The notes beneath the pieces are model-generated. The model made no database searches. It was not told the origin of the DNA and saw only the letters and a list, made by a program, of their open reading frames with translations. Made by a program: the position numbers and the translations under genes. From positions 40,687 through 104,686 of the forward strand of contig NZ_LMEF01000023.1 in the NCBI RefSeq assembly GCF_001427905.1: DNA of 64,000 nucleotides. The letters are read 5' to 3'. This document shows, piece after piece, positions 1 to 7,864 of this stretch (positions within the stretch are counted from its first letter, which is position 1; the number at the start of each line of letters is the position of its first letter). The stretch comes from Flavobacterium sp. Root420 (GTDB lineage Bacteria; Bacteroidota; Bacteroidia; Flavobacteriales; Flavobacteriaceae).

Positions 1-169
1 ATCCGTAAGCTTATGTACACCCTTTTCTCCCGACTCCGGTCGGGAGAAGAAACTTTCTAAAGCAATACTTTTTTCTTTATCTCAGTATGTTAAGATATTA
101 TTTTAATTATTAATGGTTAAGTATCAATTATTAATTAAAAAAGATTGCCCAAAGCAATTATAACTTCTT
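1..169 (+). other. 23S-5S rRNA spacer, perhaps with the last bases of 23S rRNA
   Basis: This stretch directly precedes the 5S rRNA, so the first bases could be the 3' end of 23S rRNA, but too little is present to prove it. A perfect 10-bp hairpin with a TCCG loop lies at 25-48 (arms 25-34 and 39-48), a plausible processing signal for the rRNA precursor. The rest is AT-rich and without a gene. Confidence 0.4.
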
Positions 170-276
170 AAGGTGGTTATTGCGGCGGGGCTCACCTCTT
201 CCCATCCCGAACAGAGTAGTTAAGCCCGCCTGCGCAGATGGTACTGCAGTTATGTGGGAGAGTATGTCGTCGCCTT
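170..276 (+). rRNA. rrf: 5S ribosomal RNA
   Basis: The sequence carries the typical bacterial 5S core: the CCCATCCCGAACAG block around 201-214 and the GTGGGAGAGTA block around 254-264. Its ends pair (AAGGTGG at 170-176 with the run ending at 276) to form helix I. Length is about 107 nt, normal for Bacteroidota. It is the last gene of an rRNA operon whose 16S and 23S genes lie left of the window, and a strong terminator follows. The exact ends may be off by a few bases. Confidence 0.95.
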
Positions 277-283
277 TCTTTTG

Positions 284-316
284 AAAACCCTGTTTCTATC
301 GAAACGGGGTTTTTTG
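284..316 (+). terminator. Intrinsic terminator of the rRNA operon
   Basis: Inverted repeat with arms around 285-296 and 301-313 (one G-U pair), 4-nt loop, followed by a T-run. It lies just after the 5S rRNA and should end the rRNA transcript. Confidence 0.85.
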
Positions 317-412
317 TTTTATAGCACTTTGTGTTTTTTTAACTGCAATCCCAAGGCTCCCAAATTATTCTCTATGAAATAACTTCCTGGATCATTATTC
401 TCTTTAATTTTA

Positions 413-420
413 TATATTTG
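413..420 (+). promoter_or_regulatory. -7 element for the DUF1569 gene
   Basis: TATATTTG matches the Bacteroidota -7 box TANNTTTG and lies 38 nt before the chosen ATG at 459. No clear TTG -33 element is seen at the right distance, so this is a partial match. Confidence 0.5.
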
Positions 421-458
421 CTCTATTACTATTGTTCAAAAATTCAATAAATACAAAA

Positions 459-911
459 ATGAAAAATATTTTTCGTACAGAGGATTGTAATGAATTGGCC
501 GATCGAATTAATAAGCTAACATCAGAATCACGTGCACTTTGGGGTAAAATGACTGTTGCTCAAATGCTTGCTCATTGTAATGTTGCATACGAAATGGTTT
601 ATGATGATATTCATCCGAAGCCTAATGTATTTATGAAATTTATTTTGAAAGCATTAGTTAAGAATAAAGTAGTAAATGAGATTCCTTATCATCGAAATAA
701 TCAGACCGCACCTCAGTTTATTATTAATGATAACCGTGATTTTGAAATTGAAAAAGCGCGGTTAATTACTTATCTTCATAAAACGCAGAATTTAGGTGAA
801 AAAGAATTTGAAGGAAAAGAATCTCATTCTTTTGGTAGACTAACTGTTAAAGAATGGAATAATATGTTTTCAAAACATTTAGAACATCATTTGAGTCAAT
901 TTGGAGTTTAA
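459..911 (+). CDS. DUF1569 (DinB-like) protein
   Basis: A 150-residue cytoplasmic protein. The WGKMTVAQMLAHCNVAYE stretch near residue 30 and the C-terminal HLEHHLSQFGV are typical of DUF1569, a DinB/YfiT-like four-helix bundle family in which conserved histidines usually bind a metal. The biochemical role of DUF1569 is not known. An in-frame TTG at 432 would add nine residues, but the ATG at 459 fits better: it starts the conserved MKNIFRTED segment and sits at a normal distance from the TATATTTG box. The next gene starts 18 bp after its stop on the same strand, so the two are probably cotranscribed. Confidence 0.8.
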   Translation: MKNIFRTEDCNELADRINKLTSESRALWGKMTVAQMLAHCNVAYEMVYDDIHPKPNVFMKFILKALVKNKVVNEIPYHRNNQTAPQFIINDNRDFEIEKARLITYLHKTQNLGEKEFEGKESHSFGRLTVKEWNNMFSKHLEHHLSQFGV

Positions 912-929
912 TTTATAACTTATTACTTT

Positions 930-1364
930 ATGAGGAATTACATCATATTAGTTACGTTGTTTATTGGAATATTTGCCAATGCACAAAAACAAGAGGTTCA
1001 AAAAAGTATTGAGATTTTTTTTGAAGGATTTCATCAAAAAGATACAACTAAAATAAAATCGGTCTGTTCGGATAAAATGATTTTACAATCAATTAGCGAG
1101 AGTACTGTTAAGGGAAATAAGTTATCAGATGAGAATGCAGGAAAATTTTATAAATCTATTGCAACAATTCCTTCTTCTATGAAGTTTCATGAGAAGATTT
1201 TGAGTTATAACATTCAAGTTAATGGCACAATGTCGCATGTCTGGGCTCCTTATGAGTTTTATCTAAATGATAAATTGAGTCATTCGGGAGTAAATGCCTT
1301 TACTTTGTTTAAAGAAAAAGATACTTGGAAAATTATCTATTTGATAGATACAAGAAGAAAATGA
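930..1364 (+). CDS. Exported NTF2-like (SnoaL/DUF4440-type) protein
   Basis: 144 residues. An N-terminal signal peptide (hydrophobic residues 4-16, cleavage after IFANA near residue 18) suggests export to the periplasm. The rest has the usual layout of a small NTF2-like cone: a helix with FFEGFHQKDTTKIKSVCSDKM, a middle strand region, then a WAPYEF strand and a C-terminal TLFKEKDTWKIIYLIDTRRK ending. Such proteins are often assigned as SnoaL or DUF4440 folds with unknown ligand. It follows the DUF1569 gene by 18 bp and ends only 4 bp from the oppositely oriented nth. Confidence 0.6.
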   Translation: MRNYIILVTLFIGIFANAQKQEVQKSIEIFFEGFHQKDTTKIKSVCSDKMILQSISESTVKGNKLSDENAGKFYKSIATIPSSMKFHEKILSYNIQVNGTMSHVWAPYEFYLNDKLSHSGVNAFTLFKEKDTWKIIYLIDTRRK

Positions 1365-1368
1365 TATT

Positions 1369-2013
1369 CTATATTACTTCTGTTAGGTAATACTGACAGT
1401 AATCTGCTATTAAACATTCCTCACATTTAGGTTTTGGTCTGCAGGTTTCTCTTCCATGAAATGAAATTGCCATTCCGATTTCTGACCAAATTTTTTTTGG
1501 TAAAACCTGCATAAGATCTTTCTCAACCTTATTTCCGTCTTTACTTTCTTTTATAATTCCAATCCTCGGCGCTACGCGAATAACATGCAAATCGGCAATA
1601 ATACCTTCCGCTGGTTGATGGGTTTCTCTTAAAATCACATTCGCAGACTTTCTCCCAATACCTTTTAAAGCTGTCAAATCCTTCATGTTTAAGGGAATAT
1701 CTTCACCCTTTTTTATGGTTGCTGCAATGTCTAACAACCATTGTGCCTTTGTTGGATAATTCCTTACTTTACTAATATAAGGTATAAATGTCTCAGGATT
1801 GGCCTGGGATAAACTTTTGAGTGTTGGGAATTTTTCAAATAAAGCTGGAGCAATTTTATTGATGTTGGCATCAGAATCCTGCGCAGACAAAACTACCATC
1901 ACTAATAATTGATAGGTGTTTTCATATTCTAAAGGGTGCTTTTTTCCTTTATATTTTTTTAAAATGGGTTTTAATTTTGTTTCCCAATCTGATGTTTCTC
2001 CAAATAAATCCAT
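1369..2013 (-). CDS. nth: Endonuclease III (DNA glycosylase/AP lyase)
   Basis: 214 residues, the normal length for Nth, which removes oxidised pyrimidines in base excision repair. Visible features: the helix-hairpin-helix LKGIGRKSANVIL (117-128) with catalytic Lys122, the catalytic Asp141 in IADLHVIRV, and a C-terminal [4Fe-4S] cysteine set Cys191, Cys197, Cys200, Cys206. The first spacing is C-x5-C, one residue shorter than the C-x6-C of E. coli Nth, and the region SAQDSDANINKIAP replaces the usual SAQATD motif; both point to a divergent clade rather than loss of activity. The gene converges on the NTF2-like gene and lies 44 bp downstream of the alpha/beta hydrolase gene. Confidence 0.93.
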   Translation of the reverse strand: MDLFGETSDWETKLKPILKKYKGKKHPLEYENTYQLLVMVVLSAQDSDANINKIAPALFEKFPTLKSLSQANPETFIPYISKVRNYPTKAQWLLDIAATIKKGEDIPLNMKDLTALKGIGRKSANVILRETHQPAEGIIADLHVIRVAPRIGIIKESKDGNKVEKDLMQVLPKKIWSEIGMAISFHGRETCRPKPKCEECLIADYCQYYLTEVI

Positions 2014-2057
2014 TTTACTTTTAGTTAGAATTAAACAAAACCATAGCTATCACAAAA

Positions 2058-2924
2058 TTAAGTACTTTTAATGAAATCTATTGTTTTTTTAATTACATTC
2101 TGATTTCCAAGTATTTTTCGATGTCCTAAACCTTCTGTTAAGTATAAAGTCCCATTTTCAAGTTGTTTATGAATGTGAATTCCTGCCTTAACAGGAACTT
2201 CAGGATCATTATAATCATGTACTACTAAAACTGGAATTTTTACTTTTTGAGCAGCTTTGTAAGCAGAAAAATCATCCATTTTAACCTGATATTTGTTTTC
2301 AAAGTGATCTCGTAAAAGTTCACTGATTTCTTGTTTTAAGCCCAATTTCTCAATGAATTCATCTAAAATATCTTGTACAATATCGCCGCTTCCAATTATA
2401 ATTGCTTTGTCTACATGAAGACCATCTTTAATAGCATTCAAAACAGACATTCCACCTAAAGAGTGGCCAATCGCAATTTCAAAAGGACCAAACTGTTTGT
2501 CAATTTCTAATATAGAATATATAAATTCAGACATTATAGTAGTTTTTCCCTTCGATTTTCCATGAGCAGGGGCGTCAAAACTAATTATAGAATATCCCAA
2601 TTTTACAAGCTCATCGGCTATTCTAAATAATTGTGTACCTCTTCCTGACCAACCGTGAACAAGTAAAATTTTGCGGTTGTTTTTTCCATATTCGTATGTT
2701 ACAACACTTTTATTAATTGCGGGAATATAAAGTAGTTGTTGGGTACTTTTATGTTCCATTTCAAATTCTCTTTTTGGAATCTTATGTCTTACAGGAGTTG
2801 TAAATAGTTTTGCAGCATATGATGTAGCTAATTTGGTTGAAATAAAGGCAGATATCTTAGCAGATAAAATTATAACCTGTGGAATTTTTAATGATTTAGT
2901 AGGATTTGTTTCCTTTTTTGTCAT
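2058..2924 (-). CDS. Alpha/beta hydrolase
   Basis: 288 residues with a full alpha/beta-hydrolase catalytic set: oxyanion segment VHGWSGRG (89-96), nucleophile elbow GHSLGG with Ser155, Asp240 in VVHDYNDPEVP and His268 in GLGHRK. No signal peptide; the N-terminal 50 residues are basic and moderately hydrophobic. The substrate cannot be deduced. Homologues in Flavobacteria are usually annotated only as alpha/beta fold hydrolases. It is transcribed away from glgA, and the 99-bp gap between them holds a 16-bp palindrome. Confidence 0.85.
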   Translation of the reverse strand: MTKKETNPTKSLKIPQVIILSAKISAFISTKLATSYAAKLFTTPVRHKIPKREFEMEHKSTQQLLYIPAINKSVVTYEYGKNNRKILLVHGWSGRGTQLFRIADELVKLGYSIISFDAPAHGKSKGKTTIMSEFIYSILEIDKQFGPFEIAIGHSLGGMSVLNAIKDGLHVDKAIIIGSGDIVQDILDEFIEKLGLKQEISELLRDHFENKYQVKMDDFSAYKAAQKVKIPVLVVHDYNDPEVPVKAGIHIHKQLENGTLYLTEGLGHRKILGNQNVIKKTIDFIKST

Positions 2925-2964
2925 ATTAATAAATTTTTTATATGGGCGAAATGTTGTTTATTTT

Positions 2965-2980
2965 TTCCTAAATTTAGGAA
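2965..2980. promoter_or_regulatory. 16-bp perfect palindrome between hydrolase and glgA
   Basis: TTCCTAAATTTAGGAA is a perfect inverted repeat without a spacer, placed between the divergent hydrolase gene (41 bp away) and glgA (43 bp away). This is the shape and place of a binding site for a dimeric regulator. The regulator is unknown. Confidence 0.4.
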
Positions 2981-3023
2981 ACATAAATGTAGTACAATAA
3001 ATAGATGTTTATAAATTTCTAAA

Positions 3024-4451
3024 ATGGAAATATTTCATATCAGTGCAGAGTGTTATCCAATGGCAAAAGTGGGCGGTTTAGCTGATGTTGTCGGAGCATT
3101 ACCAAAATATCAGACAAATGCAGGTCATCAGGTTCGGGTTGTTGTTCCTGGTTATGACACAAAATTTAAAAAAGAAAATGATTTTGAATGTGTTCATTGG
3201 GGAAATGTAAAACTAGGGAATTTTGATTTTCCTTTCAGCGTTTTAAAAGAAACAAGTGATAAACTGGGTTATGAACTATATCTGATAGAAATTAATGAAT
3301 TATTTGATCGTCCAAATGTATATGGATACGAAGATGATATAGAGCGTTTTTTATCTTTTCAGATAGCGGCTTTAGATTGGATTACCGCTCGTCAAACCGT
3401 TCCAAATGTGATTAATTGTCATGATCATCATACAGGATTAATCCCGTTTTTGTTGAAATATGGATATAAATATGAAAGTTTGCGAAGCGTAAGAACTGTT
3501 ATCACTATTCATAATGGTTTATATCAAGGCTGGTTCGGTTTTGATAAATTGCATTATTTACCTGAGTTTGATTTAATCCACGTTGGATTTTTAGAATGGA
3601 ATAATTCACTTAATTCATTGGCTGTTGGAGTTAAATGTGCGCATGCCGTTACCACTGTTTCGCCTAGTTATTTGAATGAAATAAATATTGCGGCAAATGG
3701 TTTAGAGGATTTGTTTAAAGATGTTAGAAGTAAATCTAAAGGAATCTTAAACGGAATTGACTTTGAAGTTTGGGATCCTGTAAAAGATCAGATGATTACA
3801 GCTAATTATTCGATTAACACTTTTGAAATTGGCAAACAAAAAAACAAAGAAAAGCTTTGTGAACAATTTGAATTAGATCCGACAAAACCATTGTTTAGTT
3901 TTATCGGGCGTTTATTTGAAGAAAAAGGAGGCGATTTATTGCCTCAGGCATCGGCTTTAGCTTTATCTGAAAATTTTGAAAATATCAATATTTTGATTTT
4001 AGGATCAGGTAATGCAATAATTGAAGAGCAGCTGGTACAATTGCGAAATGACTATAAAGGGAATTATAATGTTTTTATTGGCTATAATGAAGAATTAGCC
4101 CATTTGATTTATGCAGGTTCGGATTATATTTTAATGCCTTCCAGAGTTGAACCTTGTGGATTGAACCAAATGTATGCGTTGCGCTATGGAACAGTTCCGA
4201 TTGTGAGAAGAACCGGAGGATTGCGCGATACCGTAATTGATTTTGGTGATAACGGAAATGGAATTTGCCATGATCAGGCTTCTGTTGGAGATATTTGCTA
4301 TTCTATAAATCGTGCCGTGAAATTGTATGATGATAAAATTAGTTTCAATAAAATCATAAATAAAGGAATGGCAACAGATCATTCCTGGGAAAGAGTTTGC
4401 CAAGAATACATCGAGATATACAACCTAATAATTGAGAAAAATGAAATTTAA
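3024..4451 (+). CDS. glgA: Glycogen synthase (GT5)
   Basis: 475 residues, the normal size for bacterial GlgA, which extends alpha-1,4-glucan chains from ADP-glucose. The N-terminal domain starts with the ADP-glucose motif K15-VGGL; the C-terminal domain carries the PSRVEPCGLNQMYALRYG segment with catalytic Glu376, then RRTGGLRDTV. Both Rossmann halves of the GT-B fold are complete. The last 11 bp overlap the start of glgC, so the two are translationally coupled. glgB follows, giving the order glgA-glgC-glgB. Confidence 0.95.
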   Translation: MEIFHISAECYPMAKVGGLADVVGALPKYQTNAGHQVRVVVPGYDTKFKKENDFECVHWGNVKLGNFDFPFSVLKETSDKLGYELYLIEINELFDRPNVYGYEDDIERFLSFQIAALDWITARQTVPNVINCHDHHTGLIPFLLKYGYKYESLRSVRTVITIHNGLYQGWFGFDKLHYLPEFDLIHVGFLEWNNSLNSLAVGVKCAHAVTTVSPSYLNEINIAANGLEDLFKDVRSKSKGILNGIDFEVWDPVKDQMITANYSINTFEIGKQKNKEKLCEQFELDPTKPLFSFIGRLFEEKGGDLLPQASALALSENFENINILILGSGNAIIEEQLVQLRNDYKGNYNVFIGYNEELAHLIYAGSDYILMPSRVEPCGLNQMYALRYGTVPIVRRTGGLRDTVIDFGDNGNGICHDQASVGDICYSINRAVKLYDDKISFNKIINKGMATDHSWERVCQEYIEIYNLIIEKNEI

Positions 4452-5721
4452 AAAGAAAAATGTAGTTGCTATTATTTTAGGAGGAGGACAAGGATCACGT
4501 TTGTTTCCATTAACAGAAACGAGATCAAAACCTGCGGTGCCAATTGGTGGAAAATACAGATTAGTTGATATTCCTATTTCGAATTGTATCAATTCTGATA
4601 TTTTTAAAATATTTGTTTTGACACAATTTAACTCAGCATCTTTGAATGCGCACATCAAAAACACTTTTAATTTTAGTATTTTCAGTCAGTCATTTGTTGA
4701 TATTTTAGCGGCAGAACAAACTCCTGATAATCCAACCTGGTTTCAGGGAACTGCAGATGCTGTTCGACAATGTATGTCACATTTTCTTAAACATGAATTT
4801 GATCATGCTTTAATTTTATCCGGTGATCAATTGTACCAAATGGATTTTAACGAAATGTTGGAAGCTCACATTGCAGCTGATGCAGCAATTTCTATTGCTA
4901 CTTTACCTGTAAATGCAAAAGATGCTCCTGAATTCGGAATTCTTAAAACTAATCATGAAAGTTGTATCGAAGCCTTTATTGAAAAACCTGATGCTTCTTT
5001 ATTGCCGCAATGGGAATCTGAAGTAAGTGAGCAAATGCAGGAGAAAGGCAAAAAATATCTGGCCTCAATGGGAATCTATATTTTTAATCGCCAATTATTG
5101 GAAGATTTAATGGCTGACCCGCACACTAAGGATTTTGGAAAAGAAATTATTCCACAAGCTGTTGGGAAACATAAAATCTTAAGTTATCAGTACGAAGGAT
5201 ATTGGACAGATATTGGGAATATTGAATCATTTTTTGAAGCCAATATTGGTTTAACAGCAGATATTCCAGAGTTCAATTTATTTGATAATGATAATAAAAT
5301 TTTTACACGACCAAGACTACTTCCTCCATCAAAATTTAGAAATTCAATTATCAATAAATCTCTAATTTCAGAGGGATGCATTATCAATGCTAAAGAAATC
5401 AAGAGATCAGTAATTGGTATTCGTTCTAGAATTGGAGAAGGAACTGTACTTGAAAACTGCTATGTAATGGGCAACGATTTTTATCAGGATCTTGACGAAC
5501 TAAATCACGAAGCAAGTGTTAATAAAATTCATGTAGGAATTGGTGAAAACTGTTTTATTCAAAATGCATTAGTCGATAAAAACGTACGTATTGGAAACAA
5601 TGTGCATATCAGCGGAGGGAAACATTTAGATAATTTCACTAATGAATTATACAGTATAAAAGATGGTATTGTAGTTATTAAAAAGGGAGCAATTCTTTCG
5701 GATAATTTCAGAATTGAATAA
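4441..5721 (+). CDS. glgC: Glucose-1-phosphate adenylyltransferase
   Basis: 426 residues. It makes ADP-glucose from glucose-1-phosphate and ATP, the committed step of glycogen synthesis. The N-terminal GGGQGSRLFPLTETRSKPAV (nucleotide-binding and catalytic loop) and GGKYRLVDIPISNC segments are intact; the C-terminal third shows the repeating hydrophobic pattern of the left-handed beta helix used for allostery and oligomerisation. The ATG at 4441 is preferred over a TTG at 4432, because the MKFKKKNVVAIILGGGQ start is typical and gives an 11-bp overlap with glgA. Confidence 0.95.
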   Translation: MKFKKKNVVAIILGGGQGSRLFPLTETRSKPAVPIGGKYRLVDIPISNCINSDIFKIFVLTQFNSASLNAHIKNTFNFSIFSQSFVDILAAEQTPDNPTWFQGTADAVRQCMSHFLKHEFDHALILSGDQLYQMDFNEMLEAHIAADAAISIATLPVNAKDAPEFGILKTNHESCIEAFIEKPDASLLPQWESEVSEQMQEKGKKYLASMGIYIFNRQLLEDLMADPHTKDFGKEIIPQAVGKHKILSYQYEGYWTDIGNIESFFEANIGLTADIPEFNLFDNDNKIFTRPRLLPPSKFRNSIINKSLISEGCIINAKEIKRSVIGIRSRIGEGTVLENCYVMGNDFYQDLDELNHEASVNKIHVGIGENCFIQNALVDKNVRIGNNVHISGGKHLDNFTNELYSIKDGIVVIKKGAILSDNFRIE

Positions 5722-5757
5722 AAGCATAAAAATTAATTATTGCCTTAAAAACCAAAT

Positions 5758-7662
5758 ATGTCTAAAGTAATCACGCATTCTCTATTTACTGATTTTGATA
5801 TTGATTTGTTCAAAGCAGGTAAACACTTCAAATTATATGAAAAATTAGGAGCACATTTAGTTGAAGTTAACGGAGTAAAAGGTGTTTATTTTGCCATTTG
5901 GGCACCTACTGCACAATCTGTTGCTGTCGTTGGTGATTTTAATTATTGGACAGGAAACGAACATCAATTACAAGTTCGTTGGGATTCTTCCGGAATTTGG
6001 GAAGGTTTTATTCCAGAAATTACAAAAGGTGCACTTTATAAGTATAAAATTCAATCTAATATTAATGGCATTGTAACTGAGAAAGCAGATCCATTTGCTT
6101 TATATTGTGAAAAACCACCTCATACTGCTTCTGTAGTATGGGATTTAGATTATAAATGGAAGGATGAAAACTGGATGCAATCCCGAAAGGAAACAAATGG
6201 ATTAGATAAACCTTATTCAGTTTATGAAGTGCATTTAGGTTCTTGGAAACGTGGGGACCATAATCGATTTTTGACTTATTTAGAATTGGCAGATGATTTG
6301 GTTTCCTACGTAAAGGAAACCGGTTTTACCCATGTTGAATTTATGCCGATTATGGAATATCCATATGACCCTTCCTGGGGATATCAGTTGACAGGATATT
6401 TCGCACCTACTTCTCGTTTTGGAAAACCGCAGGATTTTATGGTTTTGGTTGATAAATTACATCAGGCTGGTATTGGTGTGATTTTAGACTGGGTTCCATC
6501 ACATTTTCCTGATGATGCCCATGGTTTAGGTTTCTTTGACGGCTCACATTTATACGAACACCCGGATCGCCGAAAAGGATATCATCCAGATTGGAAAAGT
6601 CTGGTTTTTAATTACGGACGTAATGAAGTACGTGCTTTTTTAATTAGTAACGCCGTGTTTTGGTTACAACATTATCATGCTGATGGCTTGAGAGTTGATG
6701 CCGTAGCTTCAATGTTATATTTGGATTATTCTCGTGAAGATGGCGAGTGGGAATCTAATATTTATGGAGGAAGAGAGAATTTAGATACCATAAGTTTTCT
6801 TAAAGAATTTAATGAGGTAATCTATGCTAATTTTGATGGAGTTCAAACTATTGCTGAAGAAAGCACTTCTTTTCCAATGGTTTCACGACCTACTTTTACC
6901 GGTGGTTTAGGTTTTGGAATGAAATGGATGATGGGATGGATGCACGATACTTTAAAATACTTTCAAAAAGAAACGGTTTATCGCAAATACCATCAAAACG
7001 ATTTAACTTTTTCGATGACATATGCTTTTACCGAGAATTTTATGCTTCCGTTTTCGCATGATGAAGTCGTGTATGGAAAAAAATCGATTGCCAATAAAAT
7101 GCCAGGTGATGAATGGCAGAAATTTGCCAATTTGAGATTATTGTACGGTTATATGTTTACTCATCCGGGAACTAAATTATTGTTTATGGGTTCTGAATTC
7201 GGTCAAAGCGATGAATGGAATTTTGAGAAAAGTTTAGATTGGCATTTATTACAGTACGATTATCATTCAGGTATAAAAAAGTTAATTACAGATTTGAATC
7301 AACTCTATAAATCTCGTCCTGCATTGTTCGAAAAGCAGTTTACCGGAGAAGGTTTTGAATGGATTAATTATTCCGATCATCAAAATGCTGTTTTATCCTA
7401 TATCCGAAAAGGAAATAATTCAGATGAAAATCTAATTGTAGTTTGTAATCTTACTCAGGTTATTCGGGAAAACTACAGAATCGGAATTTCTCAAAAAGGT
7501 ACATTAGAAGAGATTTTTAATAGTGATGCGAAGGTTTACGGAGGAAGTGGTGTTGGAAATTCAAAAGCTATAAAAATTGAATCTTCACCATATGATGGCA
7601 GAGATTATTCGGTTGAATTAACCTTACCTCCTTTAAGTGTGACTGTTTATTCCTTTACTTAA
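5758..7662 (+). CDS. glgB: 1,4-alpha-glucan branching enzyme (GH13)
   Basis: 634 residues, the usual short GlgB with one N-terminal CBM48 domain (about 25-125) and a GH13 barrel. Catalytic residues are all visible: nucleophile Asp314 in DGLRVDAVASM, acid/base Glu367 in TIAEEST, and Asp435 in FSHDEVVYG. The enzyme makes alpha-1,6 branches in glycogen. It lies 36 bp after glgC on the same strand and completes the pathway. The additional N-terminal domain found in long GlgB forms is absent. Confidence 0.95.
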   Translation: MSKVITHSLFTDFDIDLFKAGKHFKLYEKLGAHLVEVNGVKGVYFAIWAPTAQSVAVVGDFNYWTGNEHQLQVRWDSSGIWEGFIPEITKGALYKYKIQSNINGIVTEKADPFALYCEKPPHTASVVWDLDYKWKDENWMQSRKETNGLDKPYSVYEVHLGSWKRGDHNRFLTYLELADDLVSYVKETGFTHVEFMPIMEYPYDPSWGYQLTGYFAPTSRFGKPQDFMVLVDKLHQAGIGVILDWVPSHFPDDAHGLGFFDGSHLYEHPDRRKGYHPDWKSLVFNYGRNEVRAFLISNAVFWLQHYHADGLRVDAVASMLYLDYSREDGEWESNIYGGRENLDTISFLKEFNEVIYANFDGVQTIAEESTSFPMVSRPTFTGGLGFGMKWMMGWMHDTLKYFQKETVYRKYHQNDLTFSMTYAFTENFMLPFSHDEVVYGKKSIANKMPGDEWQKFANLRLLYGYMFTHPGTKLLFMGSEFGQSDEWNFEKSLDWHLLQYDYHSGIKKLITDLNQLYKSRPALFEKQFTGEGFEWINYSDHQNAVLSYIRKGNNSDENLIVVCNLTQVIRENYRIGISQKGTLEEIFNSDAKVYGGSGVGNSKAIKIESSPYDGRDYSVELTLPPLSVTVYSFT

Positions 7663-7816
7663 AATTTCTACATTCATTTTAGGAATGCCTATTTATCATT
7701 TTTTGATTCTAATATTATCGAATTGTTGATTTTTTGAGATGTAATTTGTTACTCATACAGAAAAAACGTTTTCGTGAATAAACCTCATATTCATAGTGCT
7801 TTATATAGTTTTTTTG

Positions 7817-7824
7817 TATGTTTG
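7817..7824 (+). promoter_or_regulatory. -7 element for the GH31 gene
   Basis: TATGTTTG fits TANNTTTG and lies 40 nt before the ATG at 7865, in the 202-bp gap after glgB. A matching -33 TTG was not found at the usual distance. If active, it lets the alpha-glucosidase be expressed apart from the glg genes. Confidence 0.4.
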
Positions 7825-7864
7825 AAATAGCGATATAGTTAGAATAAATTAATGCATTAGCAAT

